Of a DNA stretch of 5,612 nt, positions 1 to 5,612 are shown one piece after another (the first letter of the stretch is position 1; every line of letters starts with the position of its first letter). The stretch is taken from contig SLEW01000034.1 of the NCBI GenBank assembly GCA_007124575.1, forward strand, positions 1-5,612, in the 5' to 3' direction. Below the pieces are notes generated by a model that ran no database searches, was not told the DNA's origin, and saw only the letters and a list, made by a program, of their open reading frames with translations. The stretch comes from Bacteroidales bacterium. Lineage in GTDB: Bacteria; Bacteroidota; Bacteroidia; Bacteroidales; UBA7960. The position numbers and the translations under genes were made by a program.

Positions 1-512
1 ATAACCTTACTGAGCTCGCAAAGCTTAACATGGCCGAGTTAATGCGCTTCAACGGAATTGGTGAAGCGAAGGCCAGCAATATCACTGCTGCGATGGAGCT
101 GGGACGGCGACACCGGCTTTCTGAAGGTCTTAGCCGAAGCGTGATACACAACAGTCGCGATGCCTTTGAGATCATGGATCCCATCATCGGCGACATGACT
201 TATGAAGAGTTTTGGATCATCCTGCTAAACAGGGGCAATAAAGTGCAGCGTACACTATGTGTGAGCGAAGGCAGCATCTCAGGAACCGTGGCAGACCCAA
301 AGAAAATTTTTAAGATGGCGCTGGATCACCATGCTTCAGGCATTGTATTATGTCATAACCACCCAAGCGGCCAGGTAAAACCCAGCCAGCCGGATCAGCA
401 CCTGACAAGAAAATGCAGGGAAGCAGGCCTTTTTCTGGATATTCCCGTGCTTGACCATATCATCGTGGGAAACCGTAAGTTTTTCAGCTTTGCTGACCAG
501 GGATTGCTATGA
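1..512 (+). CDS. radC: RadC family JAB/MPN (UPF0758) protein, 5'-truncated by window edge
   Basis: The frame is already open at the left edge, and 169 complete codons are visible before the TGA at 510-512. RadC proteins are usually about 225-230 residues, so roughly the first quarter is missing. The visible part starts inside a helix-hairpin-helix region (FNGIGEAKA, about positions 51-77). The JAB/MPN metalloprotease-like domain follows. Its candidate metal-site residues are a Glu in YEEF (near 205-210), the HNHPSG block near 355-372, and a downstream Ser and Asp in SQPD. The end, SFADQGLL, is the usual family ending. RadC was once linked to DNA repair, but that role has been disputed; its biochemical function is not settled. 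The JAMM residues look intact, so a metal-dependent fold is expected. The ATG at 30-32 is internal to the HhH region and is not the true start. The gene is probably transcribed separately from or just upstream of the next cluster. Confidence 0.93.
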   Translation, partial: NLTELAKLNMAELMRFNGIGEAKASNITAAMELGRRHRLSEGLSRSVIHNSRDAFEIMDPIIGDMTYEEFWIILLNRGNKVQRTLCVSEGSISGTVADPKKIFKMALDHHASGIVLCHNHPSGQVKPSQPDQHLTRKCREAGLFLDIPVLDHIIVGNRKFFSFADQGLL

Positions 513-568
513 CTGATAACCCTGCATAAACACCTGTCTGTAATTTTTCTTAAACCAATATTTAAGCT

Positions 569-576
569 TACCTTTA
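569..576 (+). promoter_or_regulatory. Weak candidate Bacteroidota -7 promoter element
   Basis: TACCTTTA matches five of the six fixed positions of the Bacteroidota -7 consensus TAnnTTTG. It lies 26 bases before the ATG at 603, in the only sizeable gap in the window (513-602). About 20 bases upstream there is a T-rich run (544-548) but no proper TTTG -33 element. If real, it would drive the deacetylase-led gene cluster with a short leader. The rest of the gap is A/T-rich with no terminator-like hairpin that I can see. A chance match is quite possible. Confidence 0.2.
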
Positions 577-602
577 CACTGCATTTTTAATCAGGAACGC
601 AG

Positions 603-1949
603 ATGATACTGGTATACAGTCCACACATCTCAAGCCGGACAGAATACATCACCTCGCTGCTGTTTAAGCACCTGCTGGGGCTGGAATACAAGCTGACCCG
701 GGATGAGGACAGCTTTACCGCCTACAACGGGCCAAAGATCAATTACAGCCAGCGCGCACTGCACCGTGGGGGAATATACATTCCTGCAAGCGGATTCCTT
801 CAGGAGCGGGGTGTAAATAAATTCGAACCCGGCATCAACAAGCGAAAAAGAATCCCACTGCTTTTCCCGGATAAGGAACACACCGGGACCCTTGAGTTCG
901 ATCCTTTCGCCGCATCATTTTACCTCGTGAGCCGGTATGAGGAATACCTTCCGCATCAGAAAGATAAACACGGACGCTTTGAAGCGGACCAATCGTTTGC
1001 ATACAAACACGGTTTCCTGCAAAAGCCATTGGTGGATCATTATGCCATCATGCTCAGGGATGCACTGCTTGAGAAGTACCCCGGATTAGATGTTCCGGAG
1101 CAAAAATTTACCTTTATCCCTACCTATGACGTGGATGTGGCCTTTGCCTACAAGGGCCGCACCATGTTCCGCAACGTGTTCGGCATCCTGCGTTCTATGG
1201 CCAGGCTCGACTTTTATTCACTAAAACAAAGGTTTACCGTAATTCTTGGGAAAGAACGCGATCCCTACGACACCTATGATCTGCAACTGCAATTGTATAA
1301 AAAGAGTGGGATCAAAGCCTATTATTTTTTCCTGTGTGGTGATTATGGACCGTATGACAGGAATGTGGCCTTCTTTTCCCAGCAGTTCTTCCTCCTTATC
1401 AAAAAACTGGGCGACTATGCCTATATCGGCATTCATCCCAGCTATGCCTCTCATGATGAAGAAGGAGCCCTTGCCAACGAAATCCAGAGGCTGTCAGGCA
1501 TCATAAAAGATGACCTAAAGTATAGCCGGCAGCATTATCTTCGGCTTGCCATTCCCAAAACCTATCATGAGTTGCTCAAACATAATATTGCTTATGATTT
1601 CACCATGGGGTATGCTTCCCAACCAGGGTTCAGGGCAGGCATTTCACGACCCTATCCCTTCTATGACCTGACAGAGGAAAAGGAAACTCCACTCACCATT
1701 GTTCCTTTGGCAGTTATGGACGGAACATTGCATGATTATCTTAAACTTTCGCCGGATGATGCCCTGAAGTTGATAAAGAAGCTAATGGGTGAAGTTGACA
1801 AGGTAAATGGCGTTTTTTCGACACTATGGCATAATGATGCCCTGGGTGATCACGATACATGGAAAGGCTGGAAGGATGTGTATCTGAAAACATATGAATC
1901 AGCGGCAAAAAAACATCTTCATGCCAGAAGGGAGCAAGGGAACCTATAG
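603..1949 (+). CDS. Polysaccharide deacetylase-like protein with N-terminal DUF7033-type domain
   Basis: The 448-residue product resembles the two-part deacetylase family common in Bacteroidota. An N-terminal region (about 1-165, opening MILVYSPHISSRTEYI) resembles DUF7033, and a divergent NodB-type barrel follows. Motifs seen are TYDVD at 174-178 (equivalent of the catalytic and metal Asp motif), IGIHPSYAS at 275-283 (metal His motif), RQHYLRL at 309-315, DFTMGY at 332-337, and LWHND at 408-412 (equivalent of the C-terminal LxH motif). Classical CE4 enzymes have H-S/T-x-x-H; here the position four after His278 is Ala282, so the second metal His is absent or replaced, perhaps by His284. No signal peptide or membrane segment is visible, so the protein should be cytoplasmic. 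The start is well fixed: an in-frame TAA lies at 588-590, and AGGA at 593-596 is a modest ribosome site. Removal of N-acetyl groups from a glycan is the family expectation; the actual substrate is unknown. Confidence 0.82.
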   Translation: MILVYSPHISSRTEYITSLLFKHLLGLEYKLTRDEDSFTAYNGPKINYSQRALHRGGIYIPASGFLQERGVNKFEPGINKRKRIPLLFPDKEHTGTLEFDPFAASFYLVSRYEEYLPHQKDKHGRFEADQSFAYKHGFLQKPLVDHYAIMLRDALLEKYPGLDVPEQKFTFIPTYDVDVAFAYKGRTMFRNVFGILRSMARLDFYSLKQRFTVILGKERDPYDTYDLQLQLYKKSGIKAYYFFLCGDYGPYDRNVAFFSQQFFLLIKKLGDYAYIGIHPSYASHDEEGALANEIQRLSGIIKDDLKYSRQHYLRLAIPKTYHELLKHNIAYDFTMGYASQPGFRAGISRPYPFYDLTEEKETPLTIVPLAVMDGTLHDYLKLSPDDALKLIKKLMGEVDKVNGVFSTLWHNDALGDHDTWKGWKDVYLKTYESAAKKHLHARREQGNL

Positions 1950-1976
1950 GAATATCTTCTGGTTGCTAATTATATT

Positions 1977-2921
1977 ATGATAAGATATCTGAGACATAAT
2001 CAAATTGATTTCGGGAAATGGGATGCATGCATGGATGGTGCCATTAACGGGATTTTTTATGGGTACTCCTGGTATCTTGACATGTGTGCCCGGTCATGGG
2101 ATGCTCTTGTGGAAGACGATTACCAGGCTGTGATGCCATTGCCTTTCAGACAGAAATGTGGTGTCCGCTATCTTTTTCAGCCTTTTTTTATTCAGCAGCT
2201 GGGTGTTTTCAGCAGGCGCAGTTTGAGCGGAGAAGTCACCAGGCGTTTCCTGGATGCCATCCCTTCCAGCTTCCGTTATCTTGATTATCAGATGAACACT
2301 TACAATGTGCTGCCTTCCGACCATCCCCTTGTGGCTGGTCGCGGCATTACCTATGAACTGGATTTGATTGCGCCTTACGAACAGCTGCGTGCGAAATATT
2401 CTTCCAATACAAAGCGTAACCTGAAAAAGGCTGAAAAAAAAGGTGTTTTTCTGACCCCGCACGGAAGACCTGAAGAGATTATCACCGCGTTCAGGCAAAA
2501 CAGGGGTTCCAGGGGCATCCCTTTCAGAGAGTATGATTACCAGATTCTGAAACATCTTATTTATGCGGGCATTCATAGGGGAATGGTCACCTTGAAGTCG
2601 GCATACACGGCCGACAATAATTTTTGTGCCGGCATTGTTTTCTTTAAAAGCCATAAAAAGGCGGTATGGCTGTTTTCGGGCGCCACGCCAGAGGCCAGGG
2701 AAAATGGGGCTATGGCGATGCTTGTGGACAGCTTCATCAGGGAAAACGCCAGCAAGGAAATGGTGCTGGATTTCGAAGGCTCATCCGATCCAAACCTGGC
2801 TCGTTTTTATCAGGGATTTGGTTCAGAGGAATGTGTATTTTTACAAATCCGGAAAAACCGTTTGCCTCTTTTATTAAAACCGGCCATAAACACGTATCTT
2901 TATCTGCGAAAAGTCTTATAA
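1977..2921 (+). CDS. FemAB/GNAT-fold acyltransferase-like protein
   Basis: The 314-residue product looks like a tandem GNAT-fold protein of the FemAB or Acetyltransf_6 type. The N-terminal half carries a conserved-looking block, YLFQPFFIQQLGVFS (65-79). The middle has the basic helix YSSNTKRNLKKAEKKG (141-156), the region that in FemAB-like proteins resembles (K/R)-R-x-I-x-K-A. The C-terminal half has WLFSGATPEARENGAMAMLV (231-250) and DFEGSSDPNLARFYQGFG (265-282), typical of the acyl-donor fold. Relatives transfer amino acids from aminoacyl-tRNA to peptidoglycan precursors, or acyl groups to amines; the donor and acceptor here cannot be read from sequence. No signal peptide or membrane span is evident. 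The ATG sits 27 bases after the deacetylase stop with no strong Shine-Dalgarno, and the spacing suggests co-transcription. A pairing with the upstream deacetylase (remove one acyl group, add another) is inference. Confidence 0.75.
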   Translation: MIRYLRHNQIDFGKWDACMDGAINGIFYGYSWYLDMCARSWDALVEDDYQAVMPLPFRQKCGVRYLFQPFFIQQLGVFSRRSLSGEVTRRFLDAIPSSFRYLDYQMNTYNVLPSDHPLVAGRGITYELDLIAPYEQLRAKYSSNTKRNLKKAEKKGVFLTPHGRPEEIITAFRQNRGSRGIPFREYDYQILKHLIYAGIHRGMVTLKSAYTADNNFCAGIVFFKSHKKAVWLFSGATPEARENGAMAMLVDSFIRENASKEMVLDFEGSSDPNLARFYQGFGSEECVFLQIRKNRLPLLLKPAINTYLYLRKVL

Positions 2922-2927
2922 CAAAAA

Positions 2928-2932
2928 AAGGA
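2928..2932 (+). promoter_or_regulatory. Ribosome binding site that sets the upp start
   Basis: AAGGA lies six bases before the ATG at 2939, inside the 17-base gap after the acyltransferase stop. The same frame is open upstream to 2666, but that stretch overlaps the acyltransferase gene and encodes nothing like a phosphoribosyltransferase, so this site supports the start at 2939. Confidence 0.5.
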
Positions 2933-2938
2933 AAACCA

Positions 2939-3589
2939 ATGATTCGATTGCTGGGAAACACATCTTCGTTGATGAATCAGTACATAGCAGAGCTTCGTGA
3001 TGCAGAGATTCAGCTGGATAGTATGCGCTTCAGGCGCAATATGGAGCGGCTTGGTGAAATTTTTGCCTACGAGATCAGCAAGGAACTTGCCTGGAAACAA
3101 CAGGAAACCGTGACCACCCTGGGTGTAGCCAATTGTGAGGTTTTGGCTGAGCAGCCTGTGATTGCCACCATTTTGCGTGCCGGCCTGCCCTTTCACCAGG
3201 GCCTTTTGAATTATTATGACAAAGCAGGAAATGCTTTTATCTCAGCTTATCGTAAACATCGCAAAGATGGGCGGTTTGACATTCAGGTGGAATATGTCTC
3301 CAGCCCGAACCTGCAAGACAAGTTGTTGATCGTGAGCGACCCCATGCTTGCTACGGGTGCTTCCATGATACTAAGCTTCAAGGAGCTTTTGCGGAAAGGA
3401 CAACCTGCACATACGCACATTGCTGCCATCCTGGCCAGCAACCAGGGTGTGGAATATATAAAAAGAAACATGCCCACGGATGATTACACCCTTTGGCTTG
3501 GTGTCGTAGATGATGAACTTACGGCAAAAGCCTATATAGTTCCCGGGCTAGGTGATGCGGGCGACCTTGCTTTTGGCAGCAAACTATAA
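2939..3589 (+). CDS. upp: Uracil phosphoribosyltransferase
   Basis: The 216-residue product is of normal length for the family. It converts uracil and PRPP to UMP and pyrophosphate in cytoplasmic pyrimidine salvage. The N-terminal helix region FRRNMERLGEIFAYEISKEL (31-50) matches the conserved FR...E....YE pattern. ATILRAGLPFHQGL (76-89) is the family's conserved first loop, SDPMLATGAS (133-142) is the PRPP-binding loop, and YIVPGLGDAGDLAFG (199-213) is the uracil-binding segment near the C-terminus. Many bacterial enzymes have Arg after DAGD; here it is Leu, and the usual HPLI-type N-terminus is missing. Both fit my recollection of the Bacteroides-type enzyme, so they are probably lineage features. 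The start at 2939 is chosen because homology begins there and an AAGGA site precedes it; the 273-base upstream extension of the frame is rejected. The gene lies between the acyltransferase and the ABC permease with gaps of 17 and 18 bases. Confidence 0.92.
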   Translation: MIRLLGNTSSLMNQYIAELRDAEIQLDSMRFRRNMERLGEIFAYEISKELAWKQQETVTTLGVANCEVLAEQPVIATILRAGLPFHQGLLNYYDKAGNAFISAYRKHRKDGRFDIQVEYVSSPNLQDKLLIVSDPMLATGASMILSFKELLRKGQPAHTHIAAILASNQGVEYIKRNMPTDDYTLWLGVVDDELTAKAYIVPGLGDAGDLAFGSKL

Positions 3590-3607
3590 ACGACTCAGTC
3601 TGAAGCC

Positions 3608-4852
3608 ATGCGCCTGTTAACCACAATATTATTCGAAAACCTGAAGCTGGCACTGGCCTCCATCAGGAGTCATATGCTGCGGGCCATGCTTACCGTGCTG
3701 ATCATAGCCTTTGGCATTATGGCACTCGTGGGCATTCTTACAGCAATCGACTCTATCCGGCTGTCTATCACCGAGAACTTTGCCCGCCTGGGAGCGAACA
3801 GCTTTTCGGTCCGTAACCGCGAAATGCGTGTGCAGCCCGGAAGCGGAAGCCCCCAGGTTTTTGAACGCATATCCTATGATGAGGCACTCGGCTTTAAGGA
3901 GAAATTTGACTTTCCGGCCTATGTATCACTGTCTGTGCATGGAACAGGGTCCGCTACCGCAAGGTATCGTTCACGGGAAACCAATCCCAACATCCGTGTG
4001 ACGGGGAGCGATGAAAATTTTCTTGTCACCACGGGCGCACAGCTTGCGGCAGGTCGAAATTTCTCCTCCGCAGAACTGCAATATGGTGCCAACGTCGTAT
4101 TGCTGGGACACGATGTGGCCAACACATTGTTTCCGGGTGAATCAAACCCGCTGGGTACCATGGTAACCATCGCCAACCAGCGATACCAGGTGATTGGCAT
4201 ACTTGAAAGGCAAGGTGCCGGTTTTGGTTTTTCCGAAGACCGCAATACGGTGATCCCAATCATGACAGTACGCCAGAACTTCTCCAGGCCCAACATGAAT
4301 TACACCATCAACGTGAGCACCTACGACATGGAGACCCTCGAAGATGCCATAGGCGAAACTACAGGACTGTTTCGCGTCATCAGGGCGGATCGTTTTGGCG
4401 ACCCGAACAGCTTTGATGTGGCGCGAAGTGATAACATCGCTGCAGCATTGATCGAAAATATCCAGTTTGTGACCCTGGCAGCTACTATCATCGGAATCAT
4501 CACGCTTACCGGGGCAGCCATCGGCCTGATGAACATTATGCTGGTGTCGGTGACAGAAAGAACACGTGAGATAGGCATCAGGAAAGCCCTGGGTGCCACG
4601 AAAGCAGTTATCAGACAGCAATTTCTCTCTGAGGCCATCCTGATATGCCAGATAGGAGGTGTAGTGGGCATTATTTTTGGAATAATCGCCGGAAACGGCA
4701 TTTCCGTCCTGGTGGGCAGCCCGTTTATCATCCCCTGGGTATGGGTGATGGCCGGTGTTTTGCTGTGCTTCGGCGTAGGAGTAATCGCAGGGTACTACCC
4801 CGCAGCAAAAGCCTCGCGCCTCGACCCGATAGAATCGCTCCGCTACGAATAA
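3608..4852 (+). CDS. ABC transporter permease, FtsX/MacB type
   Basis: The 414-residue inner-membrane protein has the four-helix MacB/FtsX architecture. One membrane segment lies near the N-terminus (about 25-47, in a LTVLIIAFGIMALVGILTA stretch). A large periplasmic MacB_PCD-type region spans about 48-280. Three further helices lie at about 286-312, 342-368 and 374-396. Between helices 2 and 3 is the hallmark cytoplasmic segment TERTREIGIRKALGATKAVI (316-335), which couples to the ATPase. The ending YYPAAKASRLDPIESLRYE is also typical. Such permeases drive mechanotransmission across the envelope, for example macrolide, peptide or lipoprotein export, rather than classical uptake; the substrate cannot be told. 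No ATP-binding subunit is fused or adjacent in the window, so it must use one encoded elsewhere. It starts 18 bases after the upp stop with only a weak ribosome site and is probably co-transcribed. Confidence 0.9.
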   Translation: MRLLTTILFENLKLALASIRSHMLRAMLTVLIIAFGIMALVGILTAIDSIRLSITENFARLGANSFSVRNREMRVQPGSGSPQVFERISYDEALGFKEKFDFPAYVSLSVHGTGSATARYRSRETNPNIRVTGSDENFLVTTGAQLAAGRNFSSAELQYGANVVLLGHDVANTLFPGESNPLGTMVTIANQRYQVIGILERQGAGFGFSEDRNTVIPIMTVRQNFSRPNMNYTINVSTYDMETLEDAIGETTGLFRVIRADRFGDPNSFDVARSDNIAAALIENIQFVTLAATIIGIITLTGAAIGLMNIMLVSVTERTREIGIRKALGATKAVIRQQFLSEAILICQIGGVVGIIFGIIAGNGISVLVGSPFIIPWVWVMAGVLLCFGVGVIAGYYPAAKASRLDPIESLRYE

Positions 4853-4896
4853 CGGGCTCAGGAAAACTATCTTAATCATTTGAAAAATCATAAGCC

Positions 4897-5612
4897 ATGG
4901 AAAAGCTGACAAAAATAGTTGCAACCATTTCAGACCGTAAATCTGACACGCAATTCATTCACAACCTGTATGAAGCCGGAATGGACGTGGTGCGCATCAA
5001 TACAGCACACCAAACACCGGATCAGTCTTTCGGCATTATTGAAAACGTGCGGTCGGTGAATAACAGGATCCCCATCATGGTAGACACCAAGGGCCCCGAA
5101 GTGCGTACCAACGAATCAGATCATGATGTGGTGGTTAAAGAAGGCCAGCTGATTCGCTTTGCCGGCGACATGGAACGCTCGTCATGCAATGATTGTCTTT
5201 ATGTGAACTACCCGGAAATAGTGGATCAACTTGACGTGGGCAAGCAGATCCTCATTGATGACGGGGATGTGGCCCTTACCGTAATGGAAAAACATGATGA
5301 CCACCTTGTATGCCGGGTTGAAAACAGCGGCGTGATCAAGTCACGCAAAAGCATTAACCTTCCCGGAACTCCCATAGACCTGCCATCTCTCAATGAAAAA
5401 GACCTGACATATATAGACTTCGCCATAGAACATAACCTGGAGTTTATTGCCCACTCTTTTGTGCGCAACAAGGAGGATGTGCTGGCCATCCAGGAGATCC
5501 TGGACACTAACAACAGCGATATCAAGATCATCGCAAAAATCGAAAACCAACAAGGGGTAGATAACATAGATGAAATCCTGGATCATGTGTATGGGATCAT
5601 GATTGCCCGGGG
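4897..5612 (+). CDS. pyk: Pyruvate kinase, 3'-truncated by window edge
   Basis: The frame runs from the ATG at 4897 off the right edge; 238 complete codons are visible, about half of a usual 470-480-residue enzyme. It transfers phosphate from phosphoenolpyruvate to ADP at the end of glycolysis in the cytoplasm. Visible parts are the first A-domain strand KIVATIS (6-12), VRINTAH (32-38), DTKGPEVRT (63-71), a B domain from about 72 to 152, INLPGTPIDLPSLNEKD (153-169), AHSFVRNKEDV (185-195) and IIAKIENQQGVDNIDEI (211-227). The last includes the expected catalytic Lys214 and metal-binding Glu216. The window stops at GIMIARG, just before the expected metal-binding Asp. The usual NFSH motif is NTAH here, and TIGPxS is replaced by TISDRKS. 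I recall similar changes in Bacteroides enzymes. The ATG follows a 44-base gap with no terminator hairpin and no strong Shine-Dalgarno, so read-through from the permease gene is possible. Confidence 0.93.
   Translation, partial: MEKLTKIVATISDRKSDTQFIHNLYEAGMDVVRINTAHQTPDQSFGIIENVRSVNNRIPIMVDTKGPEVRTNESDHDVVVKEGQLIRFAGDMERSSCNDCLYVNYPEIVDQLDVGKQILIDDGDVALTVMEKHDDHLVCRVENSGVIKSRKSINLPGTPIDLPSLNEKDLTYIDFAIEHNLEFIAHSFVRNKEDVLAIQEILDTNNSDIKIIAKIENQQGVDNIDEILDHVYGIMIAR

Noticed and set aside
513..602. Terminator after the radC-like gene
   Set aside because: There are T-runs at 544-548 and 584-588, but I find no G/C-rich inverted repeat directly before either one.
2094..2654. Minus-strand open frame of 186 codons opposite the acyltransferase gene
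   Set aside because: The translation shows no family motif, and the plus-strand frame carries FemAB/GNAT-like motifs across the same bases.
2666..2938. Open upstream extension of the upp frame, giving a 307-residue protein with an extra N-terminal 91 residues
   Set aside because: It overlaps the 3' end of the acyltransferase gene, whose own frame codes for recognisable family motifs there. Uracil phosphoribosyltransferase similarity begins at the ATG at 2939, which has an AAGGA site.
4853..4896. Possible promoter for pyk around CATTTG at 4877-4882
   Set aside because: Only the TTTG half of the -7 consensus is present; the TA at the expected position is missing and no -33 element is visible, so it is not listed as a feature.
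4142..4924. Long minus-strand open frame of 260 codons opposite the permease gene
   Set aside because: It lies antisense to a clear permease coding sequence, its translation is rich in Cys, His and Asp with no recognisable domain, and it has no plausible gene context.
1..5612. Mobile element, phage, CRISPR or defence island
   Set aside because: RadC-family genes do turn up near mobile elements, but there is no transposase, integrase, direct repeat array, tRNA or attachment-like repeat in the window, and the neighbours look like stable chromosomal genes.

Overview
The window reads as chromosomal DNA from a member of the Bacteroidota, probably a Bacteroidales or Marinilabiliales-type organism. 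Every recognisable gene is on the plus strand. The phylum call rests on three things: the uracil phosphoribosyltransferase and pyruvate kinase carry variant motifs I associate with Bacteroides-type enzymes, the deacetylase belongs to a family I associate with this phylum, and most starts lack a strong Shine-Dalgarno sequence. This is recognition by eye; no search was run.

Layout: 1-512 holds the 3' part of a RadC-family (UPF0758) gene cut by the left edge. A 90-base gap (513-602) contains a weak promoter candidate and no obvious terminator hairpin. Four complete genes follow with very short gaps of 27, 17 and 18 bases: a polysaccharide-deacetylase-like protein (603-1949), a FemAB/GNAT-fold acyltransferase-like protein (1977-2921), uracil phosphoribosyltransferase (2939-3589) and an FtsX/MacB-type ABC transporter permease (3608-4852). 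After 44 more bases comes the first half of a pyruvate kinase gene (4897 to the right edge). No gene-free stretch exceeds 90 bases.

Functionally, the middle of the window looks like one co-directional transcription unit. It mixes core metabolism (uracil salvage, the last step of glycolysis) with proteins that probably act on the cell envelope. The deacetylase-like and acyltransferase-like products both lack a visible signal peptide, so if they are partners they would work on a cytoplasmic or lipid-linked substrate. The ABC permease has no ATPase gene beside it here. I found no mobile element, CRISPR array, tRNA, rRNA or long repeat, and no clear evidence of a wholly new system. The points most worth a second look are the deacetylase/acyltransferase pair, the altered metal-binding motif in the deacetylase, and the altered potassium-site residue in the pyruvate kinase.
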